Source of the DNA: Chrysaora quinquecirrha
Lineage: Eukaryota > Cnidaria > Scyphozoa > Semaeostomeae > Pelagiidae
DNA: 64,000 nt
Assembly: GCA_014526335.1 (NCBI GenBank)
Contig: JACTAT010000002.1
Location: 2,207,609 to 2,271,608, forward strand
Direction of reading: 5' to 3'
Under the pieces are notes generated by a model. The model was not told the DNA's origin. It worked only from the letters and a program-made list of their open reading frames with translations, and searched no databases. This document shows positions 32,701-43,923 of this stretch, piece after piece; position 1 is the stretch's first letter, and each line of letters begins with the position of its first letter. The translations under genes and the position numbers were made by a program.

Positions 32701-35700
32701 ACTTTCTAAAGTTTTTAAGATGTTGAGCACTACTTTCTTATAAACCACTTTCTTCTTAAAAAAGTTTTAGTCAGTATAGACTATGCGGGAATATCCGGAA
32801 ACACCAACACAGTATATAATAAAATAATTCACATACGATCCTTTGTTGCACTCTAAACATCTTGAATACCTAAAAGTAACCCTTTTACCCAACTTAATGA
32901 CACCTCTCATTTGGAGGGCATAAAGTAGGCCTTTATTTGGAAAACAGCACATGTAGTGAGATTGACATTGCTCTGGTCGTTTGCTTAGTTTGTGTTTAAG
33001 GTTCTCGGGTCTCTTTGTTAGTTAGTATCCAAGGTCCTATTCCACAGCCGAGGAGCTTAGTCCACGGACTATCCAGGGTCCTGTGGTCCATGGGCCCCAT
33101 GGTTTTGTTGTGCAATTTTTTGTGCTATGAGGTCTTGTTTATCGACCTGTTCCTAACTCTTATTATTAATGGGTCCTGGTCCTGTTATCTGGTCCCATTC
33201 TACAGTAGCGAATTTGCATGTTCTACTCCACAATTCTGTTCCCCTGCCCTGTTTCTTAGTTTTGGCATTCTTTCTCGATTTCCTCAGTCCTGTTCCATGG
33301 TTCTGTGTCTTAATCTTGAAACTGCTGATTCCTATGTTCCCGGTCCTGCCCCATCCACAGTCCTGTTCGTTAGCTTTTAAATTGCTCATGTTTCTCATTC
33401 CTGTTTCACGGTCCACTTCCTTCAAAGTCCGAAATGAAATAAGCGCCCGGACCCGGGCGCTTGATCCAGGATTAACGTTATTTGCTGTTCTGCTTTCAGG
33501 AGCAGGTTTTGGAGAACTTCCAAACCCACCTTTGGCTTTTCAAAATGGGATTTCTCGAGTTTCCGCTGAAATAAATGAGCTTTGCTACAGGACCCAGTGG
33601 AGTAGGTGTAGAAAGCTTTTAACCCTTTGTTTCCCAAATTATGAAATACTCTTCATATCTCACTCAAATTTTCAAATTAAATAGATTTGGGTATGAACAT
33701 GACAAAACAAGTGAAAAAATTGACCAGGGGGGCCTGGGGGATTTTTTGTCCCCCAAGGGACAACCCCGAATAACCTCGCCCCCCTATACGAAAAAGGGCC
33801 TAGGCCAAAATTTGGGTGAAAATCTGCAAGAAAAGTACTTACTTTCCTGTACTAAATTATTTACTTCGAAATAAAACAGCATTTTAGATTTTCCATGTAG
33901 GCCAAAAAATTTGTCTGACTGAAAAATTGGCGACCTGGCGAGAGAAAATATTGAATTTCTTCCCAACACTGCAAAGAAGACTGGAAAGCCGCCATTTTGT
34001 TGGTTCCTCTTGTGTTGTTGTGTGTAAAAAACACTTTAGGCAAGGCTATTACACGGAACGAGGGGAATTGGAACGACTTGAAATAATATGTAGCCAATTG
34101 GCTACAGTGGGAAACAAAGGGTTAAGTTTCAATAAGTCTAAGTAATGCCCTCCGGGCTAGAATTAGAAATTTGTGTGGCGTGGAAAGGGTGACCTAATGA
34201 TCTTGGGAAAGAATTCTCAAAAGAACGCATTTATACATACAAACCTTCTGTCGAATTGCAGGACCAAGATTTAACTTCTTTTGATTGAAGAAGACCGTTC
34301 CCTGCGGGTTTTGGGAAAAATAGTTCATTTATCAGAATTTGAAAGACAATAATAATGAGGTCACGTTGGGTCATAAATATTCTACATGCAAGCATGAAAA
34401 ACGGAAAGGAAAATTGCTTGCAAATATTTAAGAGCGTGGTCCTGAAGACCAAAAGGCCTTGGATATTCCCCTTCTTATTATAAACGTGTGTATTTACACG
34501 CATTTTTGGTGGAGATTTGGAGAAGGACGGCAAAGTTGCCAGAAACATCACATTTTTGCGCGAACCAAGCCACCTGCAACATAAAGGCTGCAAGTTGAAA
34601 ACTTCCAAGACCAATTTCGCCAATCACCGAGATCTTCTGCAAGAAAAGATTCATGCTTGCCTTGCTGCTGCCTAAGCCGGCCTAAATAGCGTAGTTTATC
34701 ATGTTTCAAACACCCGATTTCCATTGGCTTCTCAGGGCCGACATATGTTCAGCTAAATATGACAATAGAAAGATTTTTTGGGTTCGCTTGCATTGCGTGT
34801 CTTCATTATCTATTCCAAAATTACATGACAACAGCTCAGAGATTTTCGGTCACGAAATTACTTTCGTGGACAAAAAGCGTGACTGAAAGATAATTTCTAT
34901 CCAAAACAGGCGTCAACGAAAAGTCTGCCAAAAGTGAATCAATTTCATAACATTTACACGTGTTGTTTTACGTTTTCTTCTTTCTTCTCTTCTGTTGGTT
35001 AGGTGCCTGGCATACGAGCTTTCTCTCAAACAATCGTCTGTGTCGAATCATTTGTAAACATTAGGACTTTTTGATAAAAAATAAATGAGACTTATTCACT
35101 ATTGACGATGAATAAAAGGCAGGCCGGGGAAAACCGGAAACATGATTTGGCACGGTTCCCAGCACGCGAAGAACGGTGAAAGTTGAAAATTTCAAAGTGA
35201 ATGCCAAACTTGTTTCCCGGTTAAAAATAAAACCTTCGCAGTTGTCTGAAATATTTCTTAACTGACTAAGACTAAAGGAATGTCCAGCTTATAAATCATG
35301 TTTAACTATATTTTTAAAAAGATACATAGGACTAATAACGATAGAAATAGTTTTCAAGTTTTAAAACAAATTCGAAGGAAAAAGAAATCCCGTTCTTACC
35401 AATTTTTGAGTTTGAATTGCTTCTTGTTTCGACTCAAAAGTAACGAAGCCGAAACTGTGAAAGATAAAAGTAATAAACTTAGGAAACTATCCTCAAACAA
35501 TTGCTCGACATTGAAATTAACACAAGTACAAGGAAATTGAAGGGTTATCGAAGGGTTTCACTCCGTTTCACTTACCCTCGACTGAAGCCATCCTTATCAG
35601 CAACGATTTTACAGTCCTTGACTTTTCCATGTTGCTGGAAAAATTCTTTCAGCTCTTCTTCTTTGGTCTATAAGTTAATAAAAAGATAAGTATTGAATAA

Positions 35701-36357
35701 ACGTTTGAATAATCAATTTATAACAGGTTGTTATGATTAACTGGTAAGATGAAAATAAACAATTCAAGTGTAACATGTCCGCGTGGAAAACTTCTGGGTT
35801 AGAAAACCTCGAAAAAAGAGAAAGGACGAACACTCTAAGAGGAAATAATAATATTCGAACTAAATAAATGATTTTAGGGCAAAGAATAATTAACATATTT
35901 GGGTAATTAATATAATGAACTTGGGTAATGTAAAAGGATGTAAAATGATTAACTATAACTATATACATGTGTAAGAGTTATGGAAAGAAATTTATCGTCA
36001 GAAAATTACGGTGGCAAGAAGCTTTGAGAATTCGAAGACCAGAGAGGTATGGGGGCATCTTTCTGAAACTTCTGAAGACTTGGATAAGAAAGATAAAGTT
36101 ATGGCCCGGTTACGGACAATAAACTGTCAAATAAGACATGGAGGTTATTATGACTGATAATAACATAGGCGATACTTACGTCAAAAGCTATACCACCAAC
36201 AAATATTCGGTTCGGAATTTGTATGCCATACTTAACCACATCAGCCTAGTAAAAGCAAGAAAACTTTAATCCAAAATGAGTCTCGCCAGGAAATACCAGA
36301 AATAAACAAACACAAAGTTGAATTCGAAACAAAATAACGAACGTATGAACTTACCAT
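26767..36357 (-). CDS. boule: Boule/DAZ-family RNA-binding protein, copy 2
   Basis: Exons: 36357-36355, 36245-36180, 35667-35576, 35454-35400, 34301-34245, 32350-32328, 31689-31661, 31240-31020, 28624-28436, 27717-27661, 27153-26767. I found no coding difference from the gene at 8706-18291, so the predicted 392-aa protein is the same, with RRM motifs RIFVGGIAF and RGFGFVTFE. All splice sites are kept; differences fall in introns, mostly as homopolymer length changes. Identity this high in introns argues for an allele or a very recent duplicate. If real, the organism carries two linked boule genes. Confidence 0.86.
27251..27392. repeat. tRNA-derived SINE-like fragments, copy 2
   Basis: Same arrangement as 9190-9330, except that the C/G run in the middle reads CCCCGGGG instead of CCCAGGG. 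Confidence 0.45.
27803..27869 (+). repeat. tRNA-like pseudogene or SINE head, copy 2
   Basis: Identical to 9741-9807, with the same A box, B box and weak acceptor stem. Confidence 0.5.
28090..28425. repeat. A/C-rich cryptic simple repeat, copy 2
   Basis: Duplicate of 10030-10365. A single T deletion in the run before the exon 9 donor extends the spurious minus-strand frame. Confidence 0.7.
28779..29178. mobile_element. MITE with GTTCCTTA internal repeats, copy 2
   Basis: Duplicate of 10718-11120. Several homopolymers inside are one base shorter, while the terminal A-run is longer. Confidence 0.75.
32382..32769. mobile_element. MITE with TTTCTTA internal repeats, copy 2
   Basis: Duplicate of 14316-14703 in the boule intron next to microexon 6. 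Confidence 0.65.
33016..33416. repeat. Degenerate GGTCCTG minisatellite, copy 2
   Basis: Duplicate of 14950-15350. One C fewer at about 33340 changes the spurious frames. Confidence 0.65.
33619..34125. mobile_element. piggyBac-like MITE (TTAA target), copy 2
   Basis: Duplicate of 15555-16060 with the same perfect CCCTTTGTTTCCCA inverted ends and TTAA flanks. Confidence 0.8.
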
Positions 36358-37048
36358 GGCACTCTGATAATCTTATATCCAAAAAATACAAGCCGTAGAG
36401 ACTTTGTTCAGAAATACAGCATGCACGGCAACGGAAATTCTGCCCCGTCAGGGACTTAGAGGCACGTTACGAAGAATTGTCCACTTTTCACCCGAACACC
36501 GACTTTTGTCAAAATATCTGTCAATCAATCAGCACATTTTCTCGACTCTTTGTCTGTATACGTAGAAATTTGAAAGAAAATTGAAAATATAAATCCCCCA
36601 GGGACATTCAAGACAATTTTGTCCTTATTAACAGCATGAAAACTCTATCACGTTTCCAGTGTCTGCCAGTGAGAGAGAAAAACTTTTTATTCATCCAACC
36701 TCGAAGTGACCAATATTCAAAACAACAGAACTCATAAAGAGCGTCAGCGCTTTCTTTGCTTCTCGGTCACTTCAGGAAACGAATTCGCACGGAAAACAGC
36801 ACGTGCTTATTATTCCTATTCAAAACACCTCACACGTCATTTCTCGACTAGAATCAACCAATCACATTCAGCGATGACCTCCTCTGGTTTTCCTTCACGA
36901 GAACTGAATCACTCGGGCGTGAATTAGTTTTTCAAATAAGAGGATGTCATTGCTTTGAATTAATGAAAGCAAGAATTTTGTGAGTCATGACCATACCAGA
37001 TTTTCAGTCTCGCTTTTGGTGTCAAAATTAAAGCACACTTTTGTTTGT
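36358..37048. other. Boule 5' flank, copy 2
   Basis: Same as 18292-18979, then directly joined to the inverted-repeat element. No gene is seen in it other than the boule leader and promoter region. Confidence 0.4.
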
Positions 37049-39886
37049 AGCCTGCGCCCAGACTCAAACTGATCAAATCAGTAGAGTCTGCGCAACTACG
37101 TCCAAAAGCTTGTTCTGGCCTCTTTTTCGTTTCAAGACTTCTTCAATTCTCTTTTGTTTTCTTTTGTCTACTAAACCAATCAAATCGCCTGCCAATTTTT
37201 TGGCAGGCGATTTGATTGGTCAATCCCAGCGTGCTATTGTTTTCTTCTTTGAGCGGCCGCATGAGACTTCGTTGTGTTCGCGCGCGGTAATCTTGTGGAT
37301 TTGGTGAGTTAGTTCAAAATGGCGAATTCAAGAGTTTCAGCTGTGGGAAATATTGTTTGGGATGAAGATCGGTTTTCTCAAAGTTTGCACCACATAAGAA
37401 ATGGAATTGGTTTGATTCACATCAGCAGATAATGGAAAAGAATAACACGTTTTTTAAATCATTGGAACTTTGCAATAGATCTAAGAACAACTGAATAGAA
37501 TTTCGGTGCACATTGATTGATCTGAGGACAACTGAATAGGCATTCATCCAGCACTGACCATGACTAACAAAGTTGGTTAGCAAACTGACAAGCATTACTC
37601 AGCACTGACAACTGCAAAAGAACTGACAACAGCTGGATAAATTTTCATTGAGAACAACTGGATAGATTTTGAGTGCACATTGAGTACCATGGTAAAAGAT
37701 CTGAAAACAACTGAATAGATTTTGAGTGCACATTGATTATGGTAAAAGATCTGAAAACAACTGAATAGAGTTCTGCTCCGATGTCTGACACAAAAAATCC
37801 CATTGTTGCATGCAATGCAGTACATGCAATACTAGAAAGCAAGCAAGCAAGCAGTGATAATGGTAAGAGATCTGAGAACAACTGAATAGATTTTCAGTGC
37901 AAATTGATTATGGTAAAAGATCTGAGAACAACTGAATAGAATTCTGCTCCAATGACTGACACAAAAAATCCCATTGTTGCATGCAATGCAGTACATGTAA
38001 TATTAGAAAGCAAACGAGCAATCTTTATTTGTTAACACAAAGCTACACAACTGGAGCTTTAAAGATGGGCAGCTAAGTGAACTGTTGGCTTAATGGCATT
38101 TAGCAGACAGACACGCTTCAAATATGAATATTTGATTCTGGATTGACTTGTCAGAAACTTTCTTACTGGGGTCAGCTTTTCATCGGAACTATGTATGTTT
38201 ACCAGCATGTAATTTTAAACCATTTCAAATCCTTCAAAATGTATTTTAGGATCTATTTGAAATATTTCAAGAACTTTAAGGTAAGAATATGAAGGCAGCA
38301 GTACATGGGGTTTCGAATAGTGTACAATAGTTCATAATTATAGCCCCTGAGAATTTCATCCCCACCACCTACAGAACCAAACAGATGCAGACTTGACTGC
38401 CTCAAGACAGGATTTCTCACACATGCCTCCATTTTCTTACCTTACTCGGATACATTAATTCTTGTTTAAAAGCAGTGAGTGTATCAAGCCAGCTTGCCAA
38501 CCAACTCAGTTGCATATATCCAAAACTTTCAGATGAGCCCACTAAATTGTATAATGGACGGGATTATTTTTCTCACAACCCTCACCAAGATGTTGATATA
38601 TTTTACACTAGAAGTGTTGGTAAGGTGACATGACTCAGACACCTTAACTAGCATTTGCAATTTTAAATATTACACAATTGTTACAAGCTGAAACTAGTTA
38701 CAACAATAATGATATTTTTAAAGTACTGTAAATAAACTCTCTAGGTACCTACCTCTAGAATGCATTGCATATATACTGACAAGAGCACTTAGAATATATC
38801 TAAGGATAATCTACTTAATATATCTACTTAAATTAACTAACAGTTTACATTATTTTAAAAAGAAATCTTAATTATGTAAGTACATTACCAGGCTTTTAAC
38901 ATTTAATTTCAGAAAATTTTATACCTATAGCCTTGTTCATTATAAAAAGTAGCCTAGGTCTTGGTTTGGACCGTTGTTTCTTTTAGACCAAGAACATCTG
39001 TAACTGTTAGCAAACAAAAACCGAGCTGTGACCTTAGTAAATCTAGATCACATCCAGGCTAGTTTTTGTACTGCTTACGTAAGTATCAAACAAAACATGG
39101 AAATTGCATAACATGATAGTACATGCTAGTTGATATAAACAAATGGACATAAATCAAGCTTTGAAAGCCCCCAAGCATAATTTTAACAGCAACTTGCATA
39201 GTACTTTTTGCAATTTCCATACTTTGCATTTCAAAATTGGCAAAGGTAGATACTGGGCCATGAGACAACAATTCTTTAATTTAATTTCACCCTGTTTCTA
39301 TAAAAAGTTATTTGTACTTTTAAACTTATCAAATTCTGTTTAGTTTTTCAATGGGTCAACTCATTATGAACAAGAAATGTTGATAAGTAATTAAAAACTT
39401 TTTTGTCAGGCTTTTCTTTCAATTGACAAAGCTGCTGGCATTCCTTGTATAGGCACTCTTTCAGAATCAGAAAAATTTATATGAGGAAACCACCAAACGT
39501 AGGACTTCTCGTCGGTAGTAGGCCGTATTTCGACAAGGAAGTTCAGGCGCTGTAAAGCTTTCCTGACATCGAAGTCGCCCTTTCCATCCACTAAATTAAA
39601 GTCCCAAGACTGTTTTTTTGTGAACTCAGTGAAACAAATAACGCACTACATGACTTACTGTATTATTTTTCACAAGTATCTAGCAGGACACCAAGCTTCA
39701 AAGTAAATCTAAGCCACGCCACAAGGAAATGAACAGGCCGAGCGGAGCGTTCGCCGCATGGACTTCCATCGGAGCAACGCGCGCGGTTTAAAATGAAAAC
39801 GAGATTGCTGAGTCAGCAGAACAAGCTTTTGGACGTAGTTGCGCAGACTCTACTGATTTGATCAGTTTGAGTCTGGGCGCAGGCTA
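37049..39886. mobile_element. Complete large inverted-repeat element (about 2.84 kb)
   Basis: Perfect 68-base inverted terminal repeats, 37049-37116 and 39819-39886, begin AGCCTGCGCCCAGACTC and are flanked by TA. Each terminal repeat is itself a hairpin (CAGACTC..ACTGAT..ATCAGT..GAGTCTG). The interior has the CCAAT-armed hairpin, the short frame at 37319-37432, a one-unit version of the minisatellite and a minus-strand open frame at 39406-39633 next to the right end. No transposase domain was recognised, so it looks non-autonomous or of an unfamiliar class. Confidence 0.72.
39406..39633 (-). CDS. Unrecognised open frame near right terminal repeat
   Basis: The frame is open from at least 39633 (reading EFTKKQSWDFNLVDGKGDFD) to the TGA at 39406, about 75 codons. 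It has protein-like composition (RKALQRLNFLVEIRP, YVWWFPHINFSDSERVP). There is no plausible start Met at the head (the first Met is at about 39424-39591 depending on start), so it could be a terminal exon or the C-terminal end of an element protein. It begins exactly where the two large copies stop matching. Family unknown. Confidence 0.35.
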   Translation of the reverse strand, partial: FTEFTKKQSWDFNLVDGKGDFDVRKALQRLNFLVEIRPTTDEKSYVWWFPHINFSDSERVPIQGMPAALSIERKA

Positions 39887-39894
39887 ATGGTATT

Positions 39895-40215
39895 GTTAGT
39901 AGTACTAGTAGCAGAGAAAGTATCTGTAACGCATCAAATTCAGCGAAATTTCAAGATACAGCAATAGTTGAAGTTGCAATAGGAGTATCAGCATTAGTAG
40001 AAGCAGTCAATGTAGCAGCCGCAGAAATGGTAGTAGTTATAAGCAATAACTGATGCAGAAAGTGACTCTAGCATCAGTAGTCAGCAGAAGCATCAACAGC
40101 AACGGGAGTCGTAGTAACAGTAGAAGCAGTAGCGGCGGCCGCAAATTCTTACATAGCAAACAACCACTGCAGTAGCAATATTAACAGTTTAAGTAGCAAT
40201 AACAGGTTGGTACTA
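39895..40215. repeat. Degenerate AGY/AGTAGCAG trinucleotide tract
   Basis: The plus strand is dominated by AGTAG, AGCAG, GTAGT and GCAGT words over about 320 bases, an eroded trinucleotide microsatellite. It starts directly after the right end of the inverted-repeat element. Confidence 0.6.
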
Positions 40216-40826
40216 ACTAGCAGACAGCACAGGGAGCATAACAAGGTAATAAGATATAACTGCTTTTCACGACAAAAATGAAGTACATCATGAATGTCGA
40301 AGATTGTATAGTATGATAAATGAAAATTACTACTAAAAATCAATGACAAACTAACATACACGTAGAAGATGAAATCATGATGAATGAACTAATAATAGCT
40401 AAAGACACTGAACTGTTATAACTGCTCTGTTTGTTAAATTGTTAAAATTTGTGCTGAAATATATGTTTAAACGTCACATAATACAAATAAAATCAACAGT
40501 TAAAAATGAACTAATCAACTGTGGTTTATACCTAAAAGTTTCTTCTCTACATGACGAATGATTTGAATGAATCAGCAGTCTCTGTTCAGTTCTAAAACCT
40601 CTTTATACAACATGGAGTCAATAAATATGTCCTTATTACCTCTGTTTACATATACATATACATATATATATTTACGCTTGTTATCAGAAAGGTCATTGAA
40701 GCAAATAGCAACACAGCATAGCACTTTGATAGAACATTACGGATACAAGTATATTCCCTCGTGGATTTACAAACAAGAAATCTGCCACTCCTTTTAGGTG
40801 ACAGCCAATTTTTCCAGTCAAACAAA

Positions 40827-41369
40827 AAGGCCCTGGTCCTGGCCAAATTATCAAATATTGTTGGTCAAACAAATGATCAAAGATTGTTGATGAACATTTG
40901 AGATGTTCTATACAAGAAGTGTTTGACCGCTTGGTCGTGAGGTCACGTCACTAAAACCCAGCAAAAACATTACAGACCATAAAAATCCGTCAAGTAATGT
41001 TTCTGAACAACTTCACAAACATTTCATGCCTGTATCGTGCAGACAATGTTTGGCTAGCAATGTTTGGACGTGGCTAAACGGTCAAAAGCTCAAACACATT
41101 GTGTTTGACAAGCGTGTTTGACAAGCAAAAGCAAATTTCAATGTTTGACAAACAATGTTTGATCATTTGGTTTCGGCCAGGGCGATATTCGAATGTTTGT
41201 TGACGTTGCAAAGCAATGTTTTAACGTTTCTGAGAGAGAAGAGAAAAAAATATCCGAGAAAATTTTCACGAGCAATGTTTTGCATTGTTGCCAAACGGCT
41301 AAACAATTTGTTTGACAAGCACGTCTCGAATGTTTGACTAACAATCTTGGTTCGTTTGGCCTGGGCTTA
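40827..41369. mobile_element. GGCCCTGGCCAA-family MITE (long or nested)
   Basis: The left end AAGGCCCTGGTCCTGGCCAA and right end TTTGGCCTGGGCTTAA are inverted. The interior repeats AATGTTTGA, GACAAGC and TGGCNAAACGGTCAAA. At 543 bases it is longer than its relatives, and an internal end-like TTTGGTTTCGGCCAGGGCG near 41167 suggests two nested copies. Confidence 0.7.
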
Positions 41370-43101
41370 AACCATTATAGTGAAGAAGGGTGTGTTAAGA
41401 GAATTTGAACTTTACGGAATGGTGACAGAAAGAACGGACCAAACCAAAAAGCATTACATTCTCAAAACTAAAGGATTTTTAAAGAGTTTCCAAGAGAACA
41501 GAAGGGTTTCCAGTGAGTGTTTGTACGTTGAAGCGAAGAAATAAATAATGTCAGCTGGCACTGGCGGTGCATTAGAAGCGAGACAGCTCTTTCCAAGAAA
41601 TGGTAACTTTATCCTTAGAATATGATCAGACAAGCGTATCTTAGGACTGTTAGTTCCAAGAAATTCAGAGCAAAAAGAAAAGTTGTCTTCCCTAAGATCC
41701 TAAATCAGGGTAACCCAAGGCGAGGGCTTGAAACAGAGAGCCAATGTTTATAGCTAACAATAACAGCGACTTCTTTAAACTAAAGGTGTTTAAAGGGGAC
41801 AGAAACGATAGGGTTTGCTAGGTTAGCAATGGTGCCAAGTGATAAGCCTCAAAGAAGATACATATGCATCGCGTGCTATGAAAAATTTTGTTCAAGCGTA
41901 TAGCCCAGAAAAGTTGCTGAAATGGGAAATTGAAACTCGACCAAAGATAATTTCAAAATGTCGAGATTCATACTCTCAGTTCTGAGATTTCAGTATCGGT
42001 TGTTCATATTAACAGTTTTCTCCAGCAGAAATGACGTAATGGACCAGCCATTTCATTTCTTAATAAAGTGGAAAATGCTAAACTTTGCAAAAAAATTATA
42101 CATCAAAAGCTTTTAATCGAATTCTCAACGGTAAACCGATTTGGGCCCTGGTACCGGTCAAAAATTTGCCAAAATATTGAAAATTTCTGCCTAGGCATCG
42201 AAACAAGGTATTGATTCAGAAAGATGTTCCAAGCAAGGAAATTCAAAGAATTTTGTTGGTAGATGTTATGGTGATACGGTGCAGTTATGTGGCATCAATT
42301 TTTTTCGGTTTTTATATCCAGACCATTTCAGGCCTTTTCTAGAATGACACTTTCGAGAAATTGTGACGTTACGGTCACATGATAATTCATATTGTTTGAG
42401 CCACCAATCAAATTACGATATCACATTTCACTACGGGGACAAGTTTTAATACATAATAAATGGCGGAAACGGCTCTGCTAGTGGATATGAGAAGGATGTT
42501 CTAATGAAGAGTTTAACTTGCATTCAAAACAAGTTGCACTGTCAAAGAAATTTCCCTGACTTCGCTCTAGATGAGAAAGCATGGAAAACTGGAACCGTAA
42601 TAATTGAAATATGTAAGATAAAGTCAATAAGTGTAAAAAAGCTAAAACAAAAAAGAAATGCAAACAAAATTCAAAGGAAACCGCACGGCAATGGGAATAT
42701 AGTTTAAAGGAACAGCCCACTACCTAGAATTGTAATTATTTGGTTATCAAAGGCGAGCTATGATGCTAGTTGCTCCAAATCAATTACCAATGCACACATA
42801 GTGTTATATACATTAACATGAATCACTGATAGTCTAAACAGTCAAGCATGTTTGATTTAAAATACGTAGCAGCCAATCTACTTATAAGCAACACTTGGAG
42901 TTTTCATATAAAAAAGGATAGGCGAAAGTGAAATAGAAGATCGACTGTCCTGCCCTTTGCTACAATTTTCTACGTCACAGTAAAATAACTGCATGATGCT
43001 GAAAGGGCCTCTAAGCACAATTGAAATACAAGTGACAATAAAAACTTTCGAAAACCTCACCAACCTAAACAACCACAGTTCTTTTTATACACACAAAGGC
43101 A

Positions 43102-43380
43102 AAGGCCCTGGCCAAACGATCACACGTTGATTGTCAAACATTTGAGATTTCCTTTTATCAAGCAATCTTTGAATACTAGGTCGCGTCGCAAAACATTGTT
43201 TACAAGCAAAAATGCAAGATTTGCCAAACATTTTTCCTAGTATTGCCTACAATGCTTCAACTGATCATCATGATTTTAAAGCACTGCTTCGGTACAACAT
43301 GTTGCTTGATAAAAAAAGTTGTGAAATGTTCGGCGAAAACTTGACAATTGACAATGTTTGATCAATTGGCGACGGCCTAA
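43102..43380. mobile_element. GGCCCTGGCCAA-family MITE
   Basis: The left end AAGGCCCTGGCCAAACGATC and right end GATCAATTGGCGACGGCCTAA are imperfect inverted repeats over a 279-base AATGTTTGA-rich interior. Confidence 0.7.
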
Positions 43381-43923
43381 GTATGGCTGTTTTGATTGTC
43401 CCCTTGGGCTAAACCTTTGAAATAAAAATCTCCTCGCTAGAAGTGGTGATAAATTGAAGACTTTGATTCTATCTAAATGTACAAAATCCGATATAAATTG
43501 TTTAAAAAATCCAAGGTCTCTTAACGTAAGTCTTACTCAGATGTTTTGCACGGTCTCCAATCCTGATCACACATGATCACTTCGAAAAGTCACTTCTTAA
43601 AACAATACTTGGTGGACAAAGAAGTGTTAATAATAAGTCTATATGGCAGTCAATATACCTGGATGCGGCCCCAATGGATTAAATGTGCTTTTCATTTTTA
43701 ACTATACCCTTCAATGCATGTGCTATAGTTTAATATGAACATGACTATTAAACAAATGGTTTTATATAGCTCAATACATGCTGCTACACTCACCGTTAAC
43801 CAATCTTGGAATACCAGTGAATACCATATATGTTTGATACAATACATAATGAGACTGATACCAATGTCCTCTACCACGATAATATAGGGTTACCACTGTT
43901 AACCCAAACAACCCAGAATGTCT

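Larger units (their letters stand above)
22790..39404 (+). repeat. Large direct duplication, copy 2 (about 16.6 kb)
   Basis: This is the near-identical partner of 4727-22289 in the same orientation, with offsets of about 18.06 kb through the gene region. It lacks the 336-base and 392-base segments and one 221-base unit, but beyond it lies the right end of the inverted-repeat element that the first copy lacks. Confidence 0.97.
39889..43923. other. Repeat-rich spacer before FAM117-like gene
   Basis: No supported gene. It contains a degenerate AGTAGCAG trinucleotide tract (about 39895-40215), a short TATACATA run near 40650, MITEs at 40827-41369 and 43102-43380, and AT-rich unique DNA. The minus-strand ATTAAA (TTTAAT at about 43726) is a candidate polyadenylation signal for the next gene. 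Short frames at 40567, 42478 and 42504 lack features. Confidence 0.45.
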
